From the NCBI GenBank assembly GCA_002087915.1, contig LWDP01000042.1, positions 1-27,321 of the forward strand: a stretch of DNA of 27,321 nt, given 5' to 3'. Numbering within the stretch: position 1 is the first letter of the stretch; the number at the start of each line of letters is the position of its first letter. This document shows, in pieces, positions 1 through 8,578 of the stretch. Both the position numbers and the translations under genes were made by a program. Below the pieces are notes generated by a model. The model ran no database searches, was not told the origin of the DNA, and saw nothing but the letters and a program-made list of their open reading frames with translations. This DNA is from Enterospora canceri. Its lineage: Eukaryota > Microsporidia > Enterocytozoonidae.

Positions 1-256
1 GAATTACACGCACACAGATGAAGACTATGAGTGGCTTGGAAGCAAGGAAGCAAAGAAACATAGCATGGAACCAACATGTGATGCTGGATATGAGGTAGAG
101 GTAGAAAGGCACTTTCACCCAGGTATAGATTTACAAAGTATTGAAAACAGAAAGAACACCGTTAAGAAGGATGAATATGCAGGTTGTCAAGGAAATGTCA
201 CAATTATCACCGTAGACAGTGAAGAAGGATACGACATCCTCCATTCCAAGTTATAG
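1..256 (+). CDS. C-terminal end of an unknown protein (5' truncated by window edge)
   Basis: The frame is open from base 2 to the stop at 254-256, so this is the last 84 codons of a gene that begins outside the window. An internal ATG at 65 is not needed as a start because the frame stays open upstream of it. The visible part is hydrophilic and acidic with no motif I recognise; it ends in a short beta-like stretch. An AATAAA-like signal follows the stop directly, and only 36 bp separate it from the next start. Product not identified. Confidence 0.55.
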   Translation, partial: NYTHTDEDYEWLGSKEAKKHSMEPTCDAGYEVEVERHFHPGIDLQSIENRKNTVKKDEYAGCQGNVTIITVDSEEGYDILHSKL

Positions 257-292
257 AATAAATAAGCTTAGAATGTTTTTAGAGACCCCAAG

Positions 293-1168
293 ATGGAAGA
301 ATTCTATTCCCTAATGAACAAGGATGGCACCAAAATGTACGACACGTCTGAGACAATCCACATCTCAGCATTGGCCTTGCTTAAAATGATGAAGCACGGT
401 AGAGCAGGAATTCCATTGGAGGTGATGGGCCTAATGTTAGGAGAATTCACTGACGAATACAACGTGAAGGTGGTGGATGTGTTTGCAATGCCACAATCTG
501 GAACAGGCGTAACAGTCGAAGCAGTTGATCCCGTATTCCAGGCCAAAATGCTGGATATTCTCAAGGCAACTGGAAGGACTGAAACTGTTGTAGGCTGGTA
601 CCACAGCCACCCTGGATTTGGATGCTGGCTCAGTTCCACAGACGTATCAACACAGGCAGCATTCGAATACATCTGCAAAAGAGCAGTAGCTGTTGTTGTA
701 GATCCAATTCAAAGCGTAAAGGGAAAAGTGGTCATTGATGCATTCAGGAACATCGAACAACTCTCATTGGATGAGCCAAGAATTGTGACTAGCAACATTG
801 GATTCCTTAAGAAGCCATCATTTGTCTCAATTGTACACGGGTTGAATCAGAAATACTACTCTTTCAATATCTCATTTGAAAAGGACTCTTTGGAGCAGAG
901 GATGCTACTGAATCTGAACAAGAAGACGTGGGCTGACAACCTGAAGCCTAAGGAAGCAGTCAAATTCGATGTCTCTGATTTACTAGACAAGTATTGCAAG
1001 AATGAGTTGGTTGAATCAAAAATGACGAAAGAAGAACTTGAGATGCATAAAATTGGTAAAACAAATTACAGGAGAAGAATTGTTGAGAAATACCAGGAGT
1101 GCATGGAAGAGAATACGATAAACAACTTACTCAAGGCATTGCACAGATTCATGTTTCTAAGCAAATAA
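293..1168 (+). CDS. RPN11: 26S proteasome lid deubiquitinase Rpn11 (PSMD14)
   Basis: Rpn11 is the zinc metalloprotease of the proteasome lid that removes ubiquitin chains from substrates as they are degraded. The 291-aa length is close to that of yeast and human Rpn11. The MPN+/JAMM site is complete: Glu43, then WYHSHPGFG with His104 and His106, Ser114 region, and Asp117 as the third metal ligand. The flanking sequence (GRAGIPLEVMGLMLGEF, VDVFAMPQSGTGV) is the Rpn11 version of the domain rather than Csn5. The C-terminal half carries the helices that bind Rpn8. The start ATG follows a GAGACCCCAAG element, matching the CCC-type start signal. The stop codon overlaps an AATAAA, and only 9 bp separate it from the convergent Pno1 gene. 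Confidence 0.96.
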   Translation: MEEFYSLMNKDGTKMYDTSETIHISALALLKMMKHGRAGIPLEVMGLMLGEFTDEYNVKVVDVFAMPQSGTGVTVEAVDPVFQAKMLDILKATGRTETVVGWYHSHPGFGCWLSSTDVSTQAAFEYICKRAVAVVVDPIQSVKGKVVIDAFRNIEQLSLDEPRIVTSNIGFLKKPSFVSIVHGLNQKYYSFNISFEKDSLEQRMLLNLNKKTWADNLKPKEAVKFDVSDLLDKYCKNELVESKMTKEELEMHKIGKTNYRRRIVEKYQECMEENTINNLLKALHRFMFLSK

Positions 1169-1177
1169 ATAGGTGAC

Positions 1178-1774
1178 CTATTCTTCACGTAAATCATCGT
1201 AGATTGTTTGCAGACAGCCATATTTCTCTTTCAATTTGGTTGATTTGATTCTGAGTCTGTTGAAAATGGATGTTGGTTCAGATCCCTGAATCAGTCTTCC
1301 AATGGCATCTTTGGCAATTTTGATGTTTTCTACGCAGCCAAGAAGTCGTATTTTCTGGTCTATCAAAATGAATTTGCATTTTGAGAAGTTTTCAATGGCT
1401 TCCTTTGTTTTGCCTTGTCTTCCGATAATTCTACCAATGGCTCTTGTCAAATGATTTGATCTCATTCTTTTCACTTCTGATATCTCAAACTGTTCCATGA
1501 ACACATCCTTGTATTTTAGAACTGCAATGGCGTCTTCCACCCTGAATCCGCCTATAATTGACTCTACAAAAACAACAGCCCTATCCAAATACGACATTTC
1601 TACAGTGTGATCTGCTACTTTGAATTCCACTGCATTGCTCTTGTTGTTGTATCTGATGTGCAATTTAGCGTATTCTATTATAGCAGTGTATATCTTGACC
1701 CAATTCTCCTTGATCTTTGCTACTTTATGCCTTGGTATTTCAACTGAACGAATTTTTGGAGTTTCTTCAATCAT
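1178..1774 (-). CDS. PNO1: Pre-40S assembly factor Pno1/Dim2 (KH domain)
   Basis: Pno1 (Dim2) is an RNA-binding factor of the 90S and pre-40S particles. It works with the endonuclease Nob1 and the methylase Dim1 during 18S rRNA 3'-end maturation. The 198-aa protein matches the family across its length: the N-terminal NWVKIYTAI segment, VESIIGGFRVEDAIAVLK, the second KH-like domain with HLTRAIGRIIGRQGKTKEAIEN (GRxGKT-type loop), then NIKIAKDAIGRLIQGSEP. The yeast protein is longer at the N-terminus; here the start is chosen because a CCC-type element (TTTTTGCCCA on the minus strand) abuts the ATG. It converges on Rpn11. Confidence 0.93.
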   Translation of the reverse strand: MIEETPKIRSVEIPRHKVAKIKENWVKIYTAIIEYAKLHIRYNNKSNAVEFKVADHTVEMSYLDRAVVFVESIIGGFRVEDAIAVLKYKDVFMEQFEISEVKRMRSNHLTRAIGRIIGRQGKTKEAIENFSKCKFILIDQKIRLLGCVENIKIAKDAIGRLIQGSEPTSIFNRLRIKSTKLKEKYGCLQTIYDDLREE

Positions 1775-1787
1775 TGGGCAAAAATTT
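1775..1787 (-). promoter_or_regulatory. CCC/AAATTT-type start signal of PNO1
   Basis: Read on the minus strand this is AAATTTTTGCCCA directly before the ATG. Similar C-triplets next to an AT-rich block precede most starts in this window, for example before Rpn11, the ArfGAP, AC19, the AAAP transporter, uS10, Nop7, Nto1, Tim22, Ask1 and NBP35. Such elements are known from microsporidian genomes as transcription signals placed very close to the AUG. Confidence 0.55.
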
Positions 1788-1810
1788 ATTGTTTTTCTAA
1801 GGGACTTTAT

Positions 1811-2641
1811 TCAGCTCCAATCTTTCTGCTCGTAGTTCTTTTTGCTGGTTGTGGTGTATAATGTACCTTGTGATTTAGCAGACGATGGCTTAGTCTGTGT
1901 TTTCTCACTAAATACTCTGGATCCCTCAGAAAGGACCTTGTTGCCTACTTTTGCTGTGGCCGAAAGTGTCTTACTGCTCAACTTCTTAGTCTGTGTATAT
2001 ATTGCAGTTGAAACACTTCCAATTGTATTCAAAGTGATGCTAGATAACGATGCCAGCTTTGGTGAATACTGACTTAATGCATTTTTTACATTTATGCTTG
2101 TTGTAGTCAAAAAGTTGGTGCTTGAAATTTGCTTTGAACTGTATAGTGATGGCTTTGATACTGCAAATGTGCTGCTTTCACTCATTTTTGGAGTAACTGT
2201 CCTATTTTCTACTACACTCTTTTCTTCTTTTAGTTGCGTCACCGTGTTGTAGTATGCTGCAGCTGGCTGTATTTCTACACCTGTTTTCGAGTTGATTTCA
2301 TCCATTAGCTCCACAGAATACCTTATTACTTTCTTGTTTCTATATTTGTCCAATATTTCTACAATTGTAATTTTGTTTGCTCCTAAATGCTCTCTGAATT
2401 TCTTGTTTCCTCCATATTTTATTGGCAAATAGGCCTCTTTAGTCCAATTATCAAGTGTAACCGACTTTATTACATCGTAGTTGACACCGAGAGCCCTATG
2501 TTTGCCTGCGCAATCCAAACAAATGAATATTCCGTACTTACAGCTGGCCCATCGTGGGTTTTTGATGTTGCAATCTGCGCATGTGTTGTTTTCCTCCAGC
2601 TTCATCTTTAGCTCAGTGTTCTTTTTGTAATTCTTTTCCAT
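1811..2641 (-). CDS. ArfGAP-domain protein (Arf GTPase-activating protein)
   Basis: ArfGAPs stimulate GTP hydrolysis by Arf and so control coat assembly on Golgi and endosomal vesicles. The N-terminal ~115 residues hold the ArfGAP zinc finger: [32 protein letters not shown] contains the CX2C...CX2C ligands and the catalytic-arginine region, followed by the usual [13 protein letters not shown] segment. The rest (about 150 residues) is Ser/Thr-rich and low-complexity, with no second domain seen. The frame is open further upstream, but the ATG at 2641 is preferred because ACCCCATA precedes it and the family domain begins about 20 residues later; this gives 276 aa. Gcs1/Age2 versus Glo3 type cannot be settled by eye. 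Confidence 0.88.
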   Translation of the reverse strand: MEKNYKKNTELKMKLEENNTCADCNIKNPRWASCKYGIFICLDCAGKHRALGVNYDVIKSVTLDNWTKEAYLPIKYGGNKKFREHLGANKITIVEILDKYRNKKVIRYSVELMDEINSKTGVEIQPAAAYYNTVTQLKEEKSVVENRTVTPKMSESSTFAVSKPSLYSSKQISSTNFLTTTSINVKNALSQYSPKLASLSSITLNTIGSVSTAIYTQTKKLSSKTLSATAKVGNKVLSEGSRVFSEKTQTKPSSAKSQGTLYTTTSKKNYEQKDWS

Positions 2642-2687
2642 TATGGGGTGTAAACAAGTGAAACAAAACAAGGAAAATATTAAAATG

Positions 2688-3203
2688 TCATTTAATATCA
2701 TTGTGGGGCATCTCATTCTCACAGGCTATGAACATCTCACTTTTGTTGAATCTGATTTGTTTGTCAGGTTTGATAACAGTGGTTCTTGATATTGGATTCA
2801 CGTGTCTGTTTTTTGGTGTTGTTGGTTTTGTATTTATTGGTAGTGCAGTTGATTTTGCTTTATTTAGTGATGTGTTTGGTTTACTCGACATGGTATTGGG
2901 TATTTTGTATTCATTTTTTATAGATTTCTTATCAGTCGCATTCTCATTCAGGTAATCGATGTTGAAACAGTCCTCATTTGTCTGTGAACTCTTAAATAGG
3001 TCACAGTTTCCGTCAAATTGTACCTCAAGACCTTCGTTTTTACTCAGCCTTTTTTCAAGATTATTGATTTTTTGAGATAATTCTTTGATTTCATTACTTA
3101 AATCAGGTTTACTGTTGTTTCTGACGCATACAATACATTCGTCTATCTTCTTGTGTATTTTCCTGTAGCTTTCACTAATTGCTTCCATCAGTTCGTCATT
3201 CAT
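2688..3203 (-). CDS. Unknown 171-aa protein with N-terminal coiled coil
   Basis: I do not recognise this protein. Residues ~1-60 look helical with a coiled-coil heptad pattern ([20 protein letters not shown]). The middle and C-terminal parts are Asn/Ser/Thr/Lys-rich and likely disordered. It lies 46 bp upstream of the ArfGAP gene on the same strand and 63 bp from the divergent condensin gene, which is the spacing of a real gene here. No other frame in the interval has a plausible product. A cytoskeletal or kinetochore scaffold role would be a guess. Confidence 0.6.
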   Translation of the reverse strand: MNDELMEAISESYRKIHKKIDECIVCVRNNSKPDLSNEIKELSQKINNLEKRLSKNEGLEVQFDGNCDLFKSSQTNEDCFNIDYLNENATDKKSIKNEYKIPNTMSSKPNTSLNKAKSTALPINTKPTTPKNRHVNPISRTTVIKPDKQIRFNKSEMFIACENEMPHNDIK

Positions 3204-3266
3204 TGTTTATGCATCCTGATCGTTTTTTATGTAAAATAAGCTTATTTTCACACCTAATTTGTTACA

Positions 3267-4790
3267 ATGGAAAAACAAGACAAAGAACTCGAAAAGTGGA
3301 TTAAGGCTGCAAATGAGAATAAAATAAGTGCAAAGAATGCCTGGAATGCACCACTTATACAACATTTCAACAATATTGATGGTTTTAGAGAGGAAAACAA
3401 AATAAATTTCACCAAGGTTTCTACTGCATTGGACGGATGTGTTAAAGTGTACACAAACAGAGTGGACGAGGTAGCTGATTCCACATACAAATTAGTGAAT
3501 ATAATGGGAAAAGATGAAGAAACTAAAGAAAAGCAGAAGACTAAAACCAAAACCAAAAAAGACAACTTTTTGGTAAAGAACACCGATGCCATAAACATCA
3601 GGATTCCTGAGACTGAACAGTTCAACGACCCTGTATTCAGCGCAATATTATCCAAAAATGATGTGGCATTCGTATTCTATGATCTAAAGCACACAAATCA
3701 AGGCATCCTGCTACACTCTTCCAATAATTGTTTTACTGAACTGATAATGGAGGATGAAGAATGTGATATTGAAATAGAAAAGAGGCCAATTTGTTCTGAT
3801 CTGCTACACGTAAAGAAGCTTGATTACGATGATGAAGTTGTACAAGACCAACAACCTGATCAATCAGAAATGATGTTGGTTCCACGAGAAAAGCTACCTG
3901 GTTTAAGTCAACTGATTGAGAACATATCACACAGAGAAGATGAATCACTAAAAGAAATCAGTCAAAATGAATTTGATGAAGCCTGTGAATTCGAACATGC
4001 AGAAGAATCTGCCAGTGTTGAGGTTAATAAAATAGAAGAGAAACAAGAAGAGATCAAGAGACCATTTATCAAGAAATGGAATGACATTGAAGAATGGAGA
4101 ACAGAATACATCAAGAAGAAGCCAACAACTATCAAGAAAAAGAGAGAGAAAGCATTTTTGGATTTCAAGGCACAGCCAAAATTGAAGTGTATGAGAGAGC
4201 AATTTGATTCAACAATGACAAAAGAGATGATTCTAAATAGAAGAAAGAAGAAGAATGTACTAACAAATGAGTTTCTGATTGATCTCAAAGACTTGTATAG
4301 AATGAACATTGATAAAGAAGTGTATTTTGGTAAGAAAACCAAAAAATCAAATGAAAACACTGTAGAAGAATCAGCATATGAAACAAACAATATCACAGTT
4401 AGCAACGAAATGAATAATGGATTTGAAGAAGAATTTAACGATGAACCTGAAGTCAACAACACCATAGTCAATATTGAGGATGCTAATTTATCCAAGAAGA
4501 TACAATTTGATCAAACTGTTGTTCCTAATGAACCAATTCAACTCAAATTCACCAGAAAAGCCAAGAAAGTCGACATGTTGAAGTTGAAGACGAATTTGTT
4601 CAAACGCATCGAGAAGTTGCCTACGATTGAATTCAACAGTTTATGCACTGATATTAAATCAGATTACACCAGCAAAGAATATAAAGACATTAGCAAACAC
4701 ACTTGTCTCATTGGATTGCTGCATTTGGCCACAGAAAATAACCTAGAACTGGAATGCAACAATAACCACATTCAAATAACAAGAAAGTGA
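3267..4790 (+). CDS. BRN1: Condensin kleisin subunit Brn1/CAP-H (Barren)
   Basis: CAP-H is the kleisin that bridges the Smc2-Smc4 heads and recruits the HEAT subunits of condensin, which compacts mitotic chromosomes. The N-terminus carries the Barren family signature: LEKWIKAANENKISAKNAWNAP, then INFTKVSTALDGCVKVYTNRVDEVADSTYKL, which is the helical part that contacts Smc2. The centre (residues ~90-430) is acidic/basic low-complexity with short conserved blocks, as in other CAP-H proteins. The last ~75 residues (LFKRIEKLPTIEFNSLC...CLIGLLHLATENNLEL) fit the C-terminal winged-helix that binds Smc4. At 507 aa it is clearly shorter than yeast Brn1 (about 750 aa), as expected in a reduced genome. 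Confidence 0.88.
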   Translation: MEKQDKELEKWIKAANENKISAKNAWNAPLIQHFNNIDGFREENKINFTKVSTALDGCVKVYTNRVDEVADSTYKLVNIMGKDEETKEKQKTKTKTKKDNFLVKNTDAINIRIPETEQFNDPVFSAILSKNDVAFVFYDLKHTNQGILLHSSNNCFTELIMEDEECDIEIEKRPICSDLLHVKKLDYDDEVVQDQQPDQSEMMLVPREKLPGLSQLIENISHREDESLKEISQNEFDEACEFEHAEESASVEVNKIEEKQEEIKRPFIKKWNDIEEWRTEYIKKKPTTIKKKREKAFLDFKAQPKLKCMREQFDSTMTKEMILNRRKKKNVLTNEFLIDLKDLYRMNIDKEVYFGKKTKKSNENTVEESAYETNNITVSNEMNNGFEEEFNDEPEVNNTIVNIEDANLSKKIQFDQTVVPNEPIQLKFTRKAKKVDMLKLKTNLFKRIEKLPTIEFNSLCTDIKSDYTSKEYKDISKHTCLIGLLHLATENNLELECNNNHIQITRK

Positions 4791-4810
4791 TCAAAATGTG
4801 TTTTGTACCA

Positions 4811-5179
4811 TTATGGTTGTGGAAATGGTGGTAAATAGAACTGTGAGTTTTCTGCACCTTCAGGTTGTCTCTTATTTCTTCCCACAATAAAACCGTATTC
4901 AAACATTTTGTCCATATCAACCTGGACTTCCTTGTTTTCAATGGCCTTCAGCTCATTCAACTTCGCTTCCGCCTCATTCAAATCCAAATTCATCTTCCTT
5001 AGTTTTGTGCTTATTATTCTCCTAAGTCTCTGTTTCTCTTCTTCCCAGTTCTTGTCGAATGCCTGCTCATATGCATTAAGCAGTCTCAACTCATCAATAT
5101 CTATCTCTCTTCTGGCGTATTGTTCAATACCCTGCTCCAGTTTCCTTGCAATCATTTCGTATAATTTTTGCATAGACAT
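4811..5179 (-). CDS. Small coiled-coil protein, possibly Mediator Med4-like
   Basis: A 122-aa helical protein if the ATG at 5179 (after an ACACCTG element) is the start; the frame extends five codons further upstream. Residues ~15-85 are strongly charged and helical (RLRRIISTKLRKMNLDL). They are followed by MDKMFEYGFIVGR and a proline/aromatic tail, FYLPPFPQP. A long coiled coil followed by a short motif and a P-rich end resembles Med4 of Mediator, but the resemblance is weak and I would not transfer the name. Its stop is 20 bp from the convergent condensin stop. Confidence 0.55.
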   Translation of the reverse strand: MSMQKLYEMIARKLEQGIEQYARREIDIDELRLLNAYEQAFDKNWEEEKQRLRRIISTKLRKMNLDLNEAEAKLNELKAIENKEVQVDMDKMFEYGFIVGRNKRQPEGAENSQFYLPPFPQP

Positions 5180-5289
5180 CAGGTGTAAAATCATTGTTGA
5201 ATATTTCCGTATATTTATCGTGTATTATTTATTTTCATTCGCATAATATTTTTAGAAAAAGCTATAAATAGAATGGCCCATGAAAGGGG

Positions 5290-5775
5290 ATGTTTGACGA
5301 GAAGATCGAGGACGACTGTTCGCTCCCAAAGGCAACGGTAGACAAGCTGATTCACAGCACACTTGCCAGTAAGACACTAATGGCCAAAGACGCCAGAGAA
5401 GTACTCAGAAGTTTTAGCAAAAAAATTCTGATAATTTTAGCAGGGGAAGCAAACAGAAAGTGCGAGGAAGAGAAAAAGAAGACCATCACAATCGACCATC
5501 TGATCCATTCGCTCAGAAAGTACGAATTGGAGCGATACGTGGATGAGGTTGAGAAATCAACGAAATGCTACTTGGAGTACACCAAGCATAAACCATCAAA
5601 ACAGAACAAATTCAAGGAGAGTGGCTTAACGATGGAACAGCTGCATGCAGAGCAGCAGATGCTGTTTGCACAGGCGAAGAAGGTCCCAACCACCGACGGA
5701 GCGAGTGTTGACGAGCTGGAGATTCAAATTGACGACGTCCAAGAAATTCAGGATGACAAGAGCAATTTAAGTTAA
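5290..5775 (+). CDS. NCB2: Negative cofactor 2 beta (NC2-beta/Dr1), histone-fold TBP repressor
   Basis: NC2-beta pairs with NC2-alpha (Bur6/DRAP1) to form a histone-fold dimer that clamps TBP on DNA and blocks TFIIA/TFIIB entry. Residues ~8-95 make an NF-Y/NC2-type histone fold: LPKATVDKLIHSTL, MAKDAREVLRSFSKKILIILAGEANRKC, KKTITIDHLIHSLRKYELERYV. After the fold, SGLTMEQLHAEQQMLFAQAKK matches the Dr1-specific tail (the GI-EEL-QQQ-LFA-A pattern), which separates it from NF-YB. The start ATG follows AAAGGGG, a GGG-type element. At 161 aa it is near the usual family length. Confidence 0.93.
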   Translation: MFDEKIEDDCSLPKATVDKLIHSTLASKTLMAKDAREVLRSFSKKILIILAGEANRKCEEEKKKTITIDHLIHSLRKYELERYVDEVEKSTKCYLEYTKHKPSKQNKFKESGLTMEQLHAEQQMLFAQAKKVPTTDGASVDELEIQIDDVQEIQDDKSNLS

Positions 5776-5815
5776 TCGACCAGTAAACTACGATACAGCA
5801 ATTTTCTGTTCTAAA

Positions 5816-6103
5816 TCATCTGCAACTGTTTCTACGGCTAAACAAGCTCCTCAGAATATTCAGAATGTTTGAGCCGTTTTGGTGAGATTTGTGCACAAAT
5901 TGCACTGTTAAAACACAAACTCGTTCTGATGGGTGTGGTATCGCATATCCACAGAAATCGACTTCGACCTTCTCGTTCGTTTCTTCGTCAATGTAGTCTG
6001 CCCATCCACTACTTATGATCCATCGCAACAGATTCATCATCGTGTGATCTTCGTCCCATATTTCGATTTGCATTTCGTTCTTTATTGCAACTTTCTTGGG
6101 CAT
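5816..6103 (-). CDS. RPC19: RNA polymerase I/III common subunit AC19 (Rpc19/POLR1D)
   Basis: AC19 is the Rpb11/alpha-like subunit that pairs with AC40 in the assembly platform of RNA polymerases I and III. The 95-aa protein has the L-type alpha fold: IWDEDHTMMNLLRW, then VDFCGYAIPHPSERVCVLTVQF. CGYxIPHPSE is the AC19 signature; Rpb11 of Pol II differs here. It is shorter than yeast Rpc19 (142 aa) because it lacks an N-terminal extension. The minus-strand sequence before the ATG is ATTTAGCCCCG, a clear CCC-type start signal. Confidence 0.95.
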   Translation of the reverse strand: MPKKVAIKNEMQIEIWDEDHTMMNLLRWIISSGWADYIDEETNEKVEVDFCGYAIPHPSERVCVLTVQFVHKSHQNGSNILNILRSLFSRRNSCR

Positions 6104-6200
6104 CGGGGCTAAATATTCCTTGAATAATTCGAACTAGATCGTGTTTATTTGATTTTAGTAGTGAATATTCTTTACTGGCATAATCTCTCGTAAATTAAAT

Positions 6201-7367
6201 CTAGTTAGGCGTGATATCCAGGACTGTTTTGACCAAGCAGAGTATTCCGACTGCTATGGCAAATACAACCATCCCACAGTAAACAGGCTTCTTTTTACCA
6301 GAATGCGTCAGGTAGTAGAATGATGGAATTATGAATACCAGGAGTGCAGAGAATGTCTGGGCAACAAATCTAGACACTTTTTTGAAGCTAAATAGCCCAC
6401 TAACCGCCATTATGAAGAGTACAACGGTAATCAATACGCCCAATGCCTTCTCTTTCAGTCTGCTTCTGATTTTCGCTAGTTCTGAAATCTGTGTCTTGAT
6501 TGGATGCACGTGTAATGGTATCGTAACTACCAGAAAGATCGTATAAATCGTCAACGCAGTCGTTTTGGTATTTGAAGCAGGCCATGTGTCGAATATTTTG
6601 TTCGTTATTGTTCTTCCTGCAAAACAGAAGTAGTTTATCATTCCAAATGTAACATAGATGAGTGTGGTACAGCCATAGACTACTGCTATAGACCAACACA
6701 ACTCCTTATAGCTCATATCTGCTTCATTATGGACTGATATAATATTCTGGTGACAGGTGTAACTGAACACAAATGATCCCAGGTTTGTAATTGGATTCAA
6801 AGATTTCCCAATGGTATGCATTCTTCCTGAATCTGTATTCCAGAACATCAGAGATGCAATTAGTAGCATAACTACGCCAACCATTCCCAAAAAAGATGTC
6901 TTCTTAAGTGTCTTGATGTGTTTTGCCATTACAAATGGAAGTGTAAAGAGAAATCCAACTGTCGTAAACCCCATTGCGAACCCTTTGTGTGGGATATCGG
7001 CTGTTTTGATATTCAAGTCATTACAAATTGTTGTTAATGATTCGTGAATCAAACAGAAATACGACAGCAAGACTATGAAGCACTTGAAGAGGATGATTGC
7101 GTCTATACAGACCTTGGTTTTGGGATAGATGTGCAGCGAAATGGATGAAAGCGTGTTATTCTTTCCATAGTGATCATTAACCCTCATGTAAAGGATGCAA
7201 CCAAATAGTGAAATTGTACCGAAAAGTGTTGTATAAAATGTGGCCAATATAACTCCGTGTTGCTGATACAAATAGGGATACTCCAATATTCCACCACCAA
7301 TGCATGCTTTTAGAATGTTAAAGAACACCATTGCGAACCCATTCTGAGAATTTTTACTCTTGTTCAT
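6201..7367 (-). CDS. Amino acid transporter of the AAAP family (Avt-like)
   Basis: A polytopic membrane protein of 388 aa with about 10-11 hydrophobic segments. The first segment has the AAAP/SLC32-36-38 pattern (VFFNILKACIGGGILEYPYLYQQHGVI), where the small-residue break in TM1 forms the substrate site. Family members move neutral or other amino acids with protons or sodium; substrate and direction cannot be read here. Microsporidia depend on imported host amino acids, so uptake or vacuolar storage are both plausible. The start at 7367 is chosen because AAATCCCCTAAA precedes the ATG. It is the longest member of a minus-strand run (AC19, this gene, uS10, cyclin, coiled coil). Confidence 0.85.
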   Translation of the reverse strand: MNKSKNSQNGFAMVFFNILKACIGGGILEYPYLYQQHGVILATFYTTLFGTISLFGCILYMRVNDHYGKNNTLSSISLHIYPKTKVCIDAIILFKCFIVLLSYFCLIHESLTTICNDLNIKTADIPHKGFAMGFTTVGFLFTLPFVMAKHIKTLKKTSFLGMVGVVMLLIASLMFWNTDSGRMHTIGKSLNPITNLGSFVFSYTCHQNIISVHNEADMSYKELCWSIAVVYGCTTLIYVTFGMINYFCFAGRTITNKIFDTWPASNTKTTALTIYTIFLVVTIPLHVHPIKTQISELAKIRSRLKEKALGVLITVVLFIMAVSGLFSFKKVSRFVAQTFSALLVFIIPSFYYLTHSGKKKPVYCGMVVFAIAVGILCLVKTVLDITPN

Positions 7368-7434
7368 TTTAGGGGATTTAATCAACGGAGACTAGAAAAT
7401 TAAACAAGTTTGATCTGTTGATTTCTAGTAAAAT

Positions 7435-7794
7435 TTATTGATTTATCATCAACTGTGCCCTTGCTGGCACGCTCTTCAGGAAATCAGTCACTTTGGTGAT
7501 GTTTGAATCGTGGAGTGATACAATAAACTTTCTCTGATACACACGCATCGTATGTCTCGTGTATGTGGCTGTTCCATTTCCACATGGGCTCTTTCTGGTT
7601 GTAAACACAGCCTCTGCTGTTGGCACAATCTCAGGCATATCAATGTTTTCTTTGAGCTCCTTGACGTATTCGTAGAATTCCCTGGCTGCCAAGTTTATCG
7701 ACTTCTTGTTTGGTGAGGAGAGATTCACCGTGATATTTCGCACTTCTCCAATGTGCTCCTGTGCGATTTCATCCTTCTTATCGCTGTCCTCCAT
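7435..7794 (-). CDS. RPS20: Small subunit ribosomal protein uS10 (RPS20)
   Basis: uS10 sits in the head of the 40S subunit. The family hallmark is present: NITVNLSSPNKKSINLAAREFYEYVK, then the VPTAEAVFTTRKSPCGNGTATYTRHTMRVYQRK block (the TTRKxPCGxGTxTxxR motif), then an SLHDS segment and a hydrophobic C-terminal strand. The ATG at 7794 follows GCAAATTTTGCCCCTACAA, which joins an AAATTT block and a CCC element, typical of microsporidian ribosomal protein genes. This gives 119 aa, the normal size. Confidence 0.95.
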   Translation of the reverse strand: MEDSDKKDEIAQEHIGEVRNITVNLSSPNKKSINLAAREFYEYVKELKENIDMPEIVPTAEAVFTTRKSPCGNGTATYTRHTMRVYQRKFIVSLHDSNITKVTDFLKSVPARAQLMINQ

Positions 7795-7812
7795 TTGTAG
7801 GGGCAAAATTTG
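7795..7812 (-). promoter_or_regulatory. AAATTT + CCCC start signal of RPS20
   Basis: The minus strand reads AAATTTTGCCCCTACAA immediately before the ATG. It is the cleanest example in the window of the combined element. It also overlaps the 3' flank of the upstream cyclin gene, whose stop codon begins at 7824. Confidence 0.6.
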
Positions 7813-7823
7813 CTAAAATTCTT

Positions 7824-8273
7824 CTACGAAAAATCCACAAACCTGTCGATTACGCCCTGTAATTCCTGGTCTGTGGCGCACAGATCGTATTCAAGCAGTC
7901 CCAATGTCATCTTCTCGATGTAATTCATGTCATCAATGTCGTAATCCAACACTTCTGAGAGCACTTCGTTAGAAACACAGTTATCGGTCAAATACTTCGT
8001 GCTCAGGGCCACACAGCCAGAAAACACGTTAACAAACTCGTCTTCTGTCTCAAAGATGTAGTTTTGGAACTGCATAGTGCAATTAACAGCCATTACCAGT
8101 TGCATAAATGAAAATGTCATGTATTTATGCATAAGTTCATTTTTGTGCACCACATCGCTTATTTTCAGGTCTAAAAATCTCGAAAGCAAATTGGCCTTGT
8201 GTACTTCTATTTCGTCTGAATTGGTGTTAGATGCGTGATACATCTCATTGCATCCGATGTAGTTTGATATCAT
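7824..8273 (-). CDS. Cyclin-box protein (Pho80/PCL-like)
   Basis: A 149-aa protein whose residues ~25-149 fit one cyclin fold. Helix-like MHKYMTFSFMQLVMAVNCTM is followed by VNVFSGCVALSTKYLTDNCVSNEVLSEVL, where the A-L--TKY--D--------V pattern is the usual cyclin helix 3, and then MNYIEKMTLGLLEYDLCATDQEL, the usual E--fL--ldydl-v helix 5 pattern. This arrangement is closest to Pho80/PCL-type cyclins. The protein is small and lacks a recognisable second box. The kinase partner is not visible here. An in-frame ATG ten codons further on could also be the start. Confidence 0.6.
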   Translation of the reverse strand: MISNYIGCNEMYHASNTNSDEIEVHKANLLSRFLDLKISDVVHKNELMHKYMTFSFMQLVMAVNCTMQFQNYIFETEDEFVNVFSGCVALSTKYLTDNCVSNEVLSEVLDYDIDDMNYIEKMTLGLLEYDLCATDQELQGVIDRFVDFS

Positions 8274-8318
8274 GTGTTTTGTTTGTGTGCGTGTTTTATG
8301 TCTTGTTTACAAACAATA

Positions 8319-8543
8319 TCATTTGAATAAATCCATTCCATCAATCATGTTAGTGTATTCAGTCTCAAGCTGCTTCCTTCTAGCTGTAATTTTTTCCAGG
8401 TTTATTTTCCCTCTCTCTTCTCTAATTCGTTCTATTTCCCCCTGTAATTCAGCAAGCTCCTTCTTTATCTTCTTGTACTCTGTTTCAATTCTGCCGATGT
8501 TTTTAACTCGTTCAAACTTGATAAAGAGCTTCTTCTCAGACAT
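8319..8543 (-). CDS. Small coiled-coil protein of unknown function (74 aa)
   Basis: The translation is almost wholly a charged amphipathic helix (EYKKIKKELAELQGEIERI), so a coiled-coil subunit of a complex is likely. It could be a prefoldin-like or kinetochore-type small subunit, but nothing specific supports either. The ATG at 8543 is preceded on the minus strand by TATTTATGCCAC, compatible with the local start signal. It lies 35 bp beyond the 3' end of the RNase P RNA candidate, on the same strand. Confidence 0.6.
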   Translation of the reverse strand: MSEKKLFIKFERVKNIGRIETEYKKIKKELAELQGEIERIREERGKINLEKITARRKQLETEYTNMIDGMDLFK

Positions 8544-8561
8544 GTGGCATAAATATTTTGT

Positions 8562-8566
8562 AAAAA
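8562..8566 (-). terminator. Possible Pol III terminator of RNase P RNA
   Basis: A run of five T on the minus strand lies 13 nt beyond the P1-defined 3' end of the RNase P RNA. T-runs of this length stop RNA polymerase III. It sits between the RNA gene and the start of the 74-aa coiled-coil gene. Confidence 0.4.
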
Positions 8567-8578
8567 TTTATTCAGTGT

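Noticed and set aside
3962..4495. 177-codon minus-strand frame opposite condensin, with membrane-like composition
   Set aside because: It is antisense to a conserved kleisin, and hydrophobic antisense frames arise from Lys/Glu/Asn-rich coding sequence.
4908..5246. 112-codon plus-strand Ser/Phe-rich frame
   Set aside because: Shadow of the minus-strand 122-aa coiled-coil gene; composition mirrors its Lys/Glu-rich helix.
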